Shown in pieces: positions 27,342-35,253 of a stretch of 64,000 nt of DNA. Position 1 is the stretch's first letter; each line of letters begins with the position of its first letter. Below the pieces are notes generated by a model, which saw only the letters and a program-made list of their open reading frames with translations, made no database searches and was not told the origin of the DNA. This DNA comes from Flammeovirgaceae bacterium BBD 1991-12. GTDB lineage: Bacteria; Bacteroidota; Bacteroidia; Cytophagales; Cyclobacteriaceae. A program made the position numbers and the translations under genes. The DNA lies in the NCBI GenBank assembly GCA_001657315.1, contig LYSV01000094.1, forward strand, positions 31,136 through 95,135. Direction: 5' to 3'.

Positions 27342-29654
27342 TCACTCGGCAACAGCCATGTTTCGCCTCATTTTTTTTGCCGTGTTCACAAGGTTTTCAA
27401 GGGCCGACCGGGTCTCCGGCCAGTCCCGTGTTTTTAATCCACAATCAGGGTTAACCCAAATATTTTTGACTGGCAGCAACCTGCTTGCTCTTAACAGAAG
27501 GTTTTCAATTTCACTTTCTGCGGGAATCCTTGGAGAATGTATATCGTATACGCCGGGTCCGATTTCATTCGGATACCTGAAATTTACGAATGCATCAAGA
27601 AGCTCCATATCTGACCTGGAAGTTTCAATGGTAATTACATCTGCATCCATGTCAGCTATGCTCTCAATAATATCATTAAACTCCGAATAGCACATATGTG
27701 TATGGATCTGGGTCTCATCTTTTACGCCACTGGACGCGATTTTGAATGATTCAACCGCCCATTTCAGGTATGACCTGCGGTTTTCACTTCGAAGGGGCAG
27801 CCCCTCTCTTATGGCAGGTTCATCAATTTGAATGACCTTTAATCCTGCCTTTTCCAGGTCCAGCACCTCATCCCGTATGGCCAGGGCGATCTGTTTGCAG
27901 GTGGCGGAACGTGGCTGATCATTTCTTACAAAGGACCATTGCAATATGGTTACAGGGCCCGTCAGCATCCCTTTAACAGGTCTTGAGGTAAGAGACTGGG
28001 CATAGGCCGTCCATTTTATCGTCATTGGACCTTCCCGGTAGACGTCTCCAAAAATAACGGGAGGTTTTACGCAGCGGCTTCCATAGCTCTGCACCCAACC
28101 AAAGCTGGTAAAGGCAAATCCCCGCAGCCTTTCTCCAAAGTACTCCACCATGTCGTTCCTCTCACATTCGCCATGAACAAGAACGTCGAGCCCCACTTCT
28201 TCCTGAAACCGAATAGTAGCCTCGATTTCCTTTTGGATGAGCTCGTCATACCTTTCACGGGTTATTTTTTTTCTTTTCCATTGTGCCCGCCAGCCTCGCA
28301 CTTCTTTGGTTTGAGGAAATGAACCGATCGTAGTCGTGGGGTAAGGAGGTAAGCCAAGCTTTTGCTTTTGTTTTTGTTGCCGTATGGAGAAATGAGATTG
28401 TCGTTCGCTATCTTCCAAAGACAGTTTGGAGACCCTGTCTTTCACAGATGGATTATGGATCAGGTCTGACGACGCTTTGTTTTGAAAGGTTTTCACGTTT
28501 GCCTCAAGTTTTTCATCTGCAGCATCGCTTCCCTCAGAAAGGTATTTTAGGTTTACAATTTCCTCTACCTTTTGCTTTGCAAAAGCGAGCCAATGCCGGA
28601 CCTCACGGGGTAGGGTTCGTTCGTCGGTTTCCAGGTCCAGATCATACGGACAATGGAGCAACGAACAGGACGAAGCTATCCAAACCCTGTCTTTTCCAAT
28701 TTTACCAACTGCTTTATTAATGACCTGAATTGATTGCGCAAAATCATTTTTCCAGATGTTTCTACCCTCAACCAATCCAAGTGATAAAACCACACCCGGC
28801 TGTAGCTTATGTGACTCCAGAACATCTTCCAACTGAGAGGGGCAACGAACAAGATCAAGGTGCAGCGAATGAACAGGCAGTGATAATGCCGTATCCAGAT
28901 TATCTCCGTAACAATCGAAATAGTTGGTAAGAATTATTTTTAGCTGTGGATACTTATCAGCGATTTTGGTGTAGCAATGGGTAATTGCATCCTTTTCCCT
29001 TTCTGAAAGATCGAGTGCGAGGCATGGCTCATCAAATTGGACATACTCTACTTCCAGAGTGTTCAATTGGTCCAGTAGTTCAAGGTATACCGGTAAAAGC
29101 CTGTCCAGTAATTCAATGCTGTGAAATCCCTCTCCCTTTTCTTTTCCCAAAAGCAGGTAGGTCACCGGACCGATGATTACCGGTTTGGTTTTAATACCCA
29201 GCGCTAAGGCCTCTTTATATTCGTCAATGATTTTGAAATTGAATAATTCAAAATGTTGATCCTTTTCAAACTCCGGTACGATGTAATGATAGTTAGTGTC
29301 AAACCACTTGGTCATTTCCATGGCTTTGATATCCACACCGTCTTTTTGAACACCGCGGGCCATGGCAAAATAAAGCTCCAGGGGTAGTGCGTCATCTTTT
29401 AGCTGGCTGTATCGTTCAGGAATACAACCAACCATCAACGACATATCGAGCACCTGATCATAAAGCGAAAAATCATTGGAAGGGATCAGGTCTATCCCCA
29501 TATCTTTTTGTAAAAACCAATTCTCCTTTCTTACTGAGGCCCCGGCCTCAAACAGTTCGTTAGCCGAAATGTCCCCCTTCCAGTATTTTTCCAATGCGCT
29601 TTTCAGCTCTCTTTTTCTACCAATCCTTGGGTAACCTAAAACGTTTGTTTTCAT
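27342..29654 (-). CDS. metE: Cobalamin-independent methionine synthase MetE
   Basis: 770 residues from the ATG at 29654 (MKTNVLGYPRIGRKRELK, the standard N-terminus); a longer frame to 29690 runs through the predicted promoter and is rejected. Transfers the methyl group of 5-methyltetrahydrofolate to homocysteine. Zinc ligands are visible in IHTHMCYSEF, in TIETSRSDME and in NPDCGLKTRDW. Two-domain length is normal. The mRNA leader appears short, with no room for a cobalamin riboswitch. It diverges from the lrp-type gene. Confidence 0.97.
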   Translation of the reverse strand: MKTNVLGYPRIGRKRELKSALEKYWKGDISANELFEAGASVRKENWFLQKDMGIDLIPSNDFSLYDQVLDMSLMVGCIPERYSQLKDDALPLELYFAMARGVQKDGVDIKAMEMTKWFDTNYHYIVPEFEKDQHFELFNFKIIDEYKEALALGIKTKPVIIGPVTYLLLGKEKGEGFHSIELLDRLLPVYLELLDQLNTLEVEYVQFDEPCLALDLSEREKDAITHCYTKIADKYPQLKIILTNYFDCYGDNLDTALSLPVHSLHLDLVRCPSQLEDVLESHKLQPGVVLSLGLVEGRNIWKNDFAQSIQVINKAVGKIGKDRVWIASSCSLLHCPYDLDLETDERTLPREVRHWLAFAKQKVEEIVNLKYLSEGSDAADEKLEANVKTFQNKASSDLIHNPSVKDRVSKLSLEDSERQSHFSIRQQKQKQKLGLPPYPTTTIGSFPQTKEVRGWRAQWKRKKITRERYDELIQKEIEATIRFQEEVGLDVLVHGECERNDMVEYFGERLRGFAFTSFGWVQSYGSRCVKPPVIFGDVYREGPMTIKWTAYAQSLTSRPVKGMLTGPVTILQWSFVRNDQPRSATCKQIALAIRDEVLDLEKAGLKVIQIDEPAIREGLPLRSENRRSYLKWAVESFKIASSGVKDETQIHTHMCYSEFNDIIESIADMDADVITIETSRSDMELLDAFVNFRYPNEIGPGVYDIHSPRIPAESEIENLLLRASRLLPVKNIWVNPDCGLKTRDWPETRSALENLVNTAKKMRRNMAVAE

Positions 29655-29679
29655 CAGTGAGAATAATTGTCCATAATAA

Positions 29680-29707
29680 AGTCTGCCCAAAATTAAAAAG
29701 ACAGACT
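29680..29707 (-). promoter_or_regulatory. Putative metE -7 element within an inverted repeat
   Basis: The minus strand has TAATTTTG (complement of 29688-29695), matching TAnnTTTG, 33 bases before the metE ATG. AGTCTG (29680-29685) and CAGACT (29702-29707) flank it as an inverted repeat, a plausible operator that would block the promoter. The binding protein is unknown; the adjacent Lrp/AsnC protein is a candidate. Confidence 0.45.
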
Positions 29708-29757
29708 AATTAACCATTGAATAATATTTTTTTAGAAAATATAGCTTCATAACAATA

Positions 29758-29765
29758 TATTTGTA
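29758..29765 (+). promoter_or_regulatory. Putative -7 element of the Lrp/AsnC gene
   Basis: TATATTTG is a perfect TAnnTTTG match, 31 bases before the ATG at 29797, in a very AT-rich divergent intergenic region. Confidence 0.45.
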
Positions 29766-29796
29766 GTATTAAAATCTTTTCAGGCTATTTTCCTGA

Positions 29797-30279
29797 ATGA
29801 AAACAGAAAAATATTCTTCGATGAGTCTGGATACTATTGATGTTAAGATCCTGAAATTTCTCCAGGAGGATTCAAATGTTACCACCAAAGACCTGGCAAA
29901 TAAGGTTCATCTTTCCGTCACCCCTGTTTTTGAAAGAGTCAGGAGGCTGGAAAAGGATGGATACATAAAAAAGTATGTTGCTATTCTTGATCCTGATAAA
30001 CTGAACCGGTCACTGATCGTTTTCTGTAGTGTCACTCTGAAAGAGCATACCAAAGAGATAGGAAACAAGTTTGTTGAGGACATCAAATCGCTGGAAGAAG
30101 TAAGCGAATGCTACAATATCTCCGGTGATTATGACTTTTTACTGAAAGTGCTGGTAAGGGACATGAAGCATTATCAGGACTTCGTGATCAATCATTTAGG
30201 ATCCATCGAGAATATTGGAAGTACGCACAGTACGTTTGTAATGGGTGAGATAAAGCAATCGTATTCAGTTCCGTTTTGA
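29797..30279 (+). CDS. Lrp/AsnC family transcriptional regulator
   Basis: 160 residues. The N-terminal winged helix-turn-helix has LDTIDVKILKFLQEDSNVT, then TTKDLANKVHLSVTPVFERVRRLEKDG; the C-terminal RAM effector domain runs from about residue 70 (FCSVTLKEHT) to the end with ECYNISGDYDFLLKV. Members respond to amino acids. It is divergent from metE, so control of metE in response to methionine is a reasonable guess. A second ATG at 29821 is an alternative start. Confidence 0.9.
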   Translation: MKTEKYSSMSLDTIDVKILKFLQEDSNVTTKDLANKVHLSVTPVFERVRRLEKDGYIKKYVAILDPDKLNRSLIVFCSVTLKEHTKEIGNKFVEDIKSLEEVSECYNISGDYDFLLKVLVRDMKHYQDFVINHLGSIENIGSTHSTFVMGEIKQSYSVPF

Positions 30280-30341
30280 GGCAAGTTAGCTTGTCATGTG
30301 GTTTTTCCTAAAAGAATCAGAATACGTTTCCCAACCTTTTC

Positions 30342-30407
30342 TTGACAAAAATCATCACCCAATTTGACACAAATCACCTGACATCCCCTACAGCGCTGGT
30401 AGCTTAG
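30342..30407 (+). promoter_or_regulatory. Tandem FNR-like boxes and -7 element of the crp/fnr gene
   Basis: Two boxes of the form TTGAC-N4-ATCA lie at 30342-30354 and 30364-30376, 22 bases (two helical turns) apart. A -7-like TAGCTTAG starts at 30400, 29.5 bases from the centre of the second box, the same geometry as at the RIC, nos and nap promoters. This suggests autoregulation or control by another Crp/Fnr protein. Confidence 0.6.
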
Positions 30408-30429
30408 TCAACAAAGTTCAACCCTTGCT

Positions 30430-31044
30430 ATGATCCCGGTAGAGTTTCTGGAAAAATACGGTGGCAGACAGATCAAAGCCGCAAAGCACCAGACCATCTT
30501 CCATCAGGACGATGAAGCGCTTAACTACTATCAGATCCTTGAAGGTCAGGTAAAAATGGCCAATTTCAGTGCGGGTGGGCAGGAATTCATCCAAAGTCTG
30601 TTTGAGGTCGGTGAAAGCTTCGGTGAACCGGCTCTCTTTGGTGATTTCCCTTATCCGGCCAGCGCCATTGCCACAGAAGACTGCATACTTATGAAGCTGT
30701 CCAAATCACATTTTTTCCAGCTACTGCAGGACCATTTTGAGATCCATAAAAAATTCAACAAGCGACTTTCACTTAGGCTGAGGTACAAAGGGATGATCCT
30801 CAAGGAGATCTCCTCCTACCCACCAGAGCACCGTATCAGCACATTACTCAATTACCTCCGGGATCATGACAATGAACAAAAGGTCTTTGAAGTACCCCTG
30901 ACCCGCCAGCAGATTGCTGACATGACAGGACTCCGGGTGGAAACGGTGATCCGCACCATCAAAAAAATGGAAGCAGACAGGAAAGTAAAACTTGACAAAC
31001 ATAAAATCCTTATGGAACGCCCGTTGGTGGCATCACTTCTATGA
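30430..31044 (+). CDS. Crp/Fnr family regulator without Fe-S cysteines
   Basis: 204 residues. An N-terminal cyclic-nucleotide-like beta barrel (about 15-110) is followed by a dimer helix (about 112-140) and a winged HTH with LTRQQIADMTGLRVETVIRTIKKME. The only cysteine is in TEDCILM, so it cannot hold an FNR-type [4Fe-4S] cluster and may instead sense NO through heme, like DNR/NnrR. The recognition helix keeps the Glu and Arg of FNR (ETVxR) but has Ile in place of the Ser between them. It sits next to the nos operon, and a predicted operator overlaps its stop codon. Confidence 0.9.
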   Translation: MIPVEFLEKYGGRQIKAAKHQTIFHQDDEALNYYQILEGQVKMANFSAGGQEFIQSLFEVGESFGEPALFGDFPYPASAIATEDCILMKLSKSHFFQLLQDHFEIHKKFNKRLSLRLRYKGMILKEISSYPPEHRISTLLNYLRDHDNEQKVFEVPLTRQQIADMTGLRVETVIRTIKKMEADRKVKLDKHKILMERPLVASLL

Positions 31045-31085
31045 TCTGGATCATAAGAAAGTAACCGTCAGCGGGTTTACTTGCA
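31039..31085 (+). promoter_or_regulatory. Crp/Fnr-type box and -7 element of the nos operon
   Basis: TATGATCTGGATCATA (31040-31055, centre 31047.5) is an inverted repeat overlapping the stop of the regulator gene; with flanks it is CTATGA-N6-TCATAA. A -7-like element TACTTGCA starts at 31078, 30.5 bases from the centre. The nos cytochrome gene begins at 31108. Confidence 0.7.
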
Positions 31086-31107
31086 GTAAATCTAAAATCG
31101 CACTACA

Positions 31108-31596
31108 ATGAAAAACATTCAAACACTGTTGCTGATCATGGTGGCAGTATTCATTCTTTTTTCATGCGGTAAAAAAGACGGAACAGTAGAAATGCCAAAG
31201 CCCAAAAAGCTATCGGAAGCCAAAAAACAGGACCCGATGGAAAACTGGCAGAATAACAAAGGCATTGGCCCCGTCTCTTCCATCACTTTGCCTGCAGAGA
31301 TCGATCAGTCGATGGTGGCAGCGGGCAAGGAGGTGTATGAGTCCATGTGTACCGCATGTCATAAAATAGATAAGAAATTCATAGGCCCGTCCCCAAAAGG
31401 CATTATAACCCGCAGGACTCCGGAATGGATCATGAACATGATCCTTAACCCGGAGGAAATGACACAAAAGGATCCCATAGCGAAACAACTGCTCATTGAA
31501 GCCAACGGATCACCTATGGCGAATCAAAACCTCACCGAAGATCAGGCGAGAGCTATCCTGGAGTATTTCAGAACACTGGATCAGGAAAAGATATGA
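31108..31596 (+). CDS. Mono-heme cytochrome c lipoprotein of the nos operon
   Basis: 162 residues. Lipobox FSC (Cys20), then a Lys/Pro-rich linker and a class I cytochrome c domain with the heme site CTACH (residues 91-95). A methionine in GSPMANQN is the likely sixth ligand. As first gene of the operon, directly upstream of FAS1 and nosZ, it probably carries electrons to NosZ, as c-type cytochromes do in other clade II clusters. The stop overlaps the next start by four bases. Confidence 0.88.
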   Translation: MKNIQTLLLIMVAVFILFSCGKKDGTVEMPKPKKLSEAKKQDPMENWQNNKGIGPVSSITLPAEIDQSMVAAGKEVYESMCTACHKIDKKFIGPSPKGIITRRTPEWIMNMILNPEEMTQKDPIAKQLLIEANGSPMANQNLTEDQARAILEYFRTLDQEKI

Positions 31597-32150
31597 AAAC
31601 GCTGAGTTTTACCATGCTCACGGCAGCCTGTGTAATGCTTATGGCATGTTCAGGCAGTGAAAGCTCCTCCTCACCGCCGGCTGAAGAGGTAGCAACCACC
31701 ACAGACGGTGGTCAGGCTACCGTTGTAGATACGGAATCAGACCCAAACATCGTACAGGTAGCTGTCAACTCACCGGACCATACCACATTGGTAGCTGCTG
31801 TAAAAGCAGCTGACCTTGTAGATGTACTGGCGAATAATGGTCCGCTTACGGTTTTCGCGCCTACCAATGAAGCCTTTGCTGCTCTGCCGGAAGGCACACT
31901 GGAGGATCTGATTAAACCTGAGAACAAAAATAAGCTGGTCAGTATTATCCACTATCATGCTGCACCGGGCACCTACAAGGGTGACCTCCTGAAAGATGGC
32001 ATGAATCTCTTTATGGCCGAGGGCAGCAATTCGAAAATAGAAATAAACGACGGAGAGGTCACCATAAACGGCGCCAGAATACTGGGCACTGTGGAAGCCA
32101 CCAACGGAGTAGTCCATGTCGTGGACAAAGTGCTCCTTCCGCCAAATTAA
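31593..32150 (+). CDS. Fasciclin (FAS1) domain lipoprotein in nos operon
   Basis: 185 residues. Lipobox MAC (Cys19), a Ser/Thr/Pro-rich linker, then one FAS1 domain (about 55-185) with VFAPTNEAFAALP and a terminal GVVHVVDKVLLPP, both hallmark FAS1 segments. FAS1 domains usually mediate adhesion or protein contacts. Position between the cytochrome and nosZ suggests it holds or docks partners at the membrane; this is inference. Confidence 0.88.
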   Translation: MKTLSFTMLTAACVMLMACSGSESSSSPPAEEVATTTDGGQATVVDTESDPNIVQVAVNSPDHTTLVAAVKAADLVDVLANNGPLTVFAPTNEAFAALPEGTLEDLIKPENKNKLVSIIHYHAAPGTYKGDLLKDGMNLFMAEGSNSKIEINDGEVTINGARILGTVEATNGVVHVVDKVLLPPN

Positions 32151-32173
32151 CCTTAACTAATCCAAATAAACCT

Positions 32174-34123
32174 ATGAATAAAATGAAGTTAACCGGAGCC
32201 GGCCTGTTGATCACGCTGGCAGTGTTGTCAGCATGCAATAGCGGTAATCAGGGCAGTGGTGCCCTTGGGCTGGAGGATGCAGCCTCCAAAGTATATGTTG
32301 CACCTGGTGAGCTGGACGAATTCTACGCCATGGTATCTGGAGGGTTCAGCGGTCAGCTGGCTATTTACGGGCTACCTTCCGGAAGATTGCTGAAGGTGAT
32401 CCCTGTGTTTTCGCAGGATGCGGAAAAGGGTTATGGCTATAACGAGGAGACCAAACCCATGTTCAATACCTCCTTTGGTTTTGTACCATGGGATGATTCT
32501 CACCACCCGGAGCTGTCGCAAACCAATGGGGAAACGGACGGTAAATATGTATTTATCAACGGGAACAATACACCGCGCATAGCCAGGATAGACCTCTCAG
32601 TGTTTGAGACCACGGAAATTGTGGAGATCCCCAACAGCGGAGGTAACCACAGCTCACCGTTCACTACCGAGAATACGGAATATGTGGTGGCCGGAACACG
32701 CTTCAGTGTACCCATACCACAGAAAGACACCCCGATCGATGGTAAGAGCTTCAAGGGGGCTCTCACCTTTATAAAGGCGGACGTGCCCGGGGAGATGAAA
32801 GTGGCCTTCCAGATACTGGTGCCCGGGTTTGACTATGACCTCGCTCACAGCGGTAAGGGTAAATCACACGGCTGGACGTTTTTCACCACTTATAATACGG
32901 AACAAAGCCATACCCTGAAAGAGGTGAATGCCTCGCAGAATGATAAGGATTTTATAGCTGCCGTTAACTGGAAAAAGGCGGAAGAATACCTGCAGCAAGG
33001 CAAGGCCAAAGACTTCCCTACATCGTATGTGCATAATTATTACGATGAAGAGACGCAGATGGCCACTTCAGAAACCATCAATACCGTAAAAGTGCTCATC
33101 CCTGAAGAATGTCCCGGACTGCTGTACTACCTGCCCACACCCAAATCACCGCACGGAGTGGATGTGGATCCAACGGGGGAATACATCGTGGGTAACGGTA
33201 AGCTTTCCGCTGACCTGACGGTGCATTCCTTTGACAAAATGCTCGCTGCCATTGAAAGTGGATCATTTGAGGAGGAAATTGAGGGCATACCCGTACTAAA
33301 ATTCGAAAACGTGGTGGCTGGCACAGTACAAAGTGGCGGTCTGGGCCCTTTGCATACGGAATTTGACGGACGTGGTAACGCCTACACTACCTTCTTCATT
33401 TCATCCGAGGTGGTGAAGTGGAAACTGGGTACATGGGAAGTGCTGGACAGAGCGCCATGTTACTATTCGGTAGGTCACCTGATGATCCCGGGAGGCGACT
33501 CACGTAAACCCAACGGAAAATACCTGCTGGCCATGAACAAGATCACCAAGGACCGTTACCTGCCCACCGGGCCGGAGCTTAATCAGTCTGCTCAGCTCTT
33601 TGATATTTCCGGCGATAAGATGAAGCTGATCCTGGATTTTCCTACGGTAGGTGAACCTCACTATGCCCAGGGCATAGAGGCGGAAAAGGTAATGCCCGCC
33701 TCCAAAAAACTATACAGGCTGGAAGAAAACAAACATCCGCACGCCGTCAAGACTGAAAACGATACAAAAGTGGTACGGGACGGTGATGTGGTACGGATCT
33801 ATATGACGTCCATCAGGAGTCACTTTTCTCCTGACAATATCGAAGGCATCCGGGTAGGTGACAAGGTATACATCCATCTCACCAATCTGGAGCAGGACTG
33901 GGATACACCTCATGGTTTGAGTGTGATGGGCGCCAATAATGCCGAGTTGCTGGTGATGCCCGGACAGACCGAGACCCTTTACTGGGAGCCACAAAGACCC
34001 GGAGTATATCCGTTTTACTGTACGGATTTCTGCTCCGCGCTACATCAGGAAATGCAGGGCTATATCCGCGTTTCTGCATCCGGCGCCAATACGGAGCTTA
34101 AGTGGTCACTGGGAGAAGACTAA
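32174..34123 (+). CDS. nosZ: Nitrous oxide reductase NosZ, clade II (Sec, lipoprotein)
   Basis: 649 residues. Reduces N2O to N2. There is no twin-arginine motif; the leader ends in the lipobox VLSAC (Cys21), so it is Sec-exported and likely lipid-anchored. CuZ histidines are visible in DDSHHPE, GNHSSP, SPHGVDV, GPLHTEF and GEPHYAQG of the seven-bladed propeller. The C-terminal cupredoxin domain has the CuA motif CTDFCSALHQEM (from residue 616). Sequence type and gene order mark clade II. A strong hairpin follows the gene. Confidence 0.96.
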   Translation: MNKMKLTGAGLLITLAVLSACNSGNQGSGALGLEDAASKVYVAPGELDEFYAMVSGGFSGQLAIYGLPSGRLLKVIPVFSQDAEKGYGYNEETKPMFNTSFGFVPWDDSHHPELSQTNGETDGKYVFINGNNTPRIARIDLSVFETTEIVEIPNSGGNHSSPFTTENTEYVVAGTRFSVPIPQKDTPIDGKSFKGALTFIKADVPGEMKVAFQILVPGFDYDLAHSGKGKSHGWTFFTTYNTEQSHTLKEVNASQNDKDFIAAVNWKKAEEYLQQGKAKDFPTSYVHNYYDEETQMATSETINTVKVLIPEECPGLLYYLPTPKSPHGVDVDPTGEYIVGNGKLSADLTVHSFDKMLAAIESGSFEEEIEGIPVLKFENVVAGTVQSGGLGPLHTEFDGRGNAYTTFFISSEVVKWKLGTWEVLDRAPCYYSVGHLMIPGGDSRKPNGKYLLAMNKITKDRYLPTGPELNQSAQLFDISGDKMKLILDFPTVGEPHYAQGIEAEKVMPASKKLYRLEENKHPHAVKTENDTKVVRDGDVVRIYMTSIRSHFSPDNIEGIRVGDKVYIHLTNLEQDWDTPHGLSVMGANNAELLVMPGQTETLYWEPQRPGVYPFYCTDFCSALHQEMQGYIRVSASGANTELKWSLGED

Positions 34124-34142
34124 ACACAGTGTTTTGGTGACA

Positions 34143-34171
34143 GGGGGATGGGGTCGTGGCACCCCTCCCCC
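34143..34171 (+). repeat. GC hairpin between nosZ and the next gene
   Basis: GGGGGA (34143-34148), a bulged T and GGGG (34150-34153) pair with CCCC (34062+100 onward, 34162-34165) and TCCCCC (34166-34171) around an eight-base loop. No T-run follows, so it should not terminate well. It could protect the nosZ message 3' end and set different levels of nosZ and the maturation genes. Confidence 0.6.
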
Positions 34172-34189
34172 ATCAAAAAACAAAACCCA

Positions 34190-34786
34190 ATGAAAAAACA
34201 TAAACTGATCATGATTGCCGGGGCGTTGTTGCTGCTGACCCTGTTCATCACTCCGCTCTGGCGTATAACCCTTCAGGCACCGCAGTACCCTGACGGTATT
34301 ACTATGTACATCTGGATCAACAAGATCACGGGGGATTCCGAGTATACCCTTCAAAACATCAATATCCTGAATCACTACGTGGGCATGAAATACATAGAGC
34401 CGGATTCCATCCCTGAGCTGCAGTATTTTCCCTACATCATCCTCGGCATGGTATTGCTGGGACTGATCAGCGGATCCATCGGAAACAGAAGACTCATTTT
34501 TGCATGGGGTAGTGTGATGATCCTGCTGGGGGCTCTGGGTATCTATGATTTTTATTTATGGGAATACGACTACGGACACAATCTCGACCCCAACGCACCC
34601 ATAAAAGTTCCTGGCATGGCTTATCAGCCGCCAGTGATCGGCTCAAAAATGCTGCTTAACTTCAGGGCAGACTCATATCCCTACTGGGGCGGTCTGTTTA
34701 TGGGATTGTCCATCATTCTGTCCTTTGTTTCGTTTTTTCTTAGCCCAGGAAGCACAGTACGCAAACCTGTCACTGCTATGATATGA
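34190..34786 (+). CDS. Nos-cluster integral membrane protein
   Basis: 198 residues from the ATG at 34190 (MKKHKLIM); a longer frame from 34148 runs through the hairpin and is unlikely. Four hydrophobic segments: about residues 7-25, 85-105, 110-130 and 172-190, with an extracytoplasmic loop containing IWINKITGDSEYTLQNINILNHYVG in part. Similar small membrane proteins accompany clade II nosZ in Bacteroidota and some are called NosB; I am not sure enough to use the name. Stop overlaps nosL by four bases. Confidence 0.75.
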   Translation: MKKHKLIMIAGALLLLTLFITPLWRITLQAPQYPDGITMYIWINKITGDSEYTLQNINILNHYVGMKYIEPDSIPELQYFPYIILGMVLLGLISGSIGNRRLIFAWGSVMILLGALGIYDFYLWEYDYGHNLDPNAPIKVPGMAYQPPVIGSKMLLNFRADSYPYWGGLFMGLSIILSFVSFFLSPGSTVRKPVTAMI

Positions 34787-35238
34787 AGGCCAGTCTGATC
34801 ATAATCCTCTTTCTGCTGCTGACAGTTTGTACGCCAAAACCTTCGCCCATTCAATATGGGTCAGATGAATGTGCTTACTGCAAAATGACCATTATGGATC
34901 AGCGGTATGCCGCAGAACTTGTTACCACAAAAAGCAAGGTGTTCAAATTTGACGCCACCGAATGCATGATCCATTTCGTTGAGAAAACAGACGAAGAATT
35001 TGCAATGTACCTGGTAACGGATTACCGCCGTCCAGGCACCTTGATTGATGCTACTACAGCATTTTATTTAAGGACTATTGCCTTACCCAGCCCCATGGGC
35101 ATGTACATTACTGCTTTTGGTGACGAGACTACGGCTGAAGAAATGCACGGGACCCACGGCGGTCAGCGTTATCATTGGAATGAACTTACTTCCCGGTTTC
35201 ATGGGCTACCGTTGATACAGGCTACCGACAGCCCTTGA
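34783..35238 (+). CDS. nosL: NosL copper chaperone lipoprotein
   Basis: 151 residues. Lipobox TVC (Cys16), then DECAYCKMTIMDQRYAAEL, the NosL/MerB-like C-x2-C-x-M copper-binding motif (about residues 26-31). NosL delivers Cu(I) to apo-NosZ. The segment FKFDATECMIHF and a late methionine-rich stretch PSPMGMYITAF fit the family. Starts inside the previous gene's stop, so it is translationally coupled. Confidence 0.93.
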   Translation: MKASLIIILFLLLTVCTPKPSPIQYGSDECAYCKMTIMDQRYAAELVTTKSKVFKFDATECMIHFVEKTDEEFAMYLVTDYRRPGTLIDATTAFYLRTIALPSPMGMYITAFGDETTAEEMHGTHGGQRYHWNELTSRFHGLPLIQATDSP

Positions 35239-35253
35239 TGAAGCGTTTCAATC

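Noticed and set aside
29655..29700. Cobalamin or SAM riboswitch before metE
   Set aside because: The predicted leader is under 35 bases and shows no conserved riboswitch boxes.
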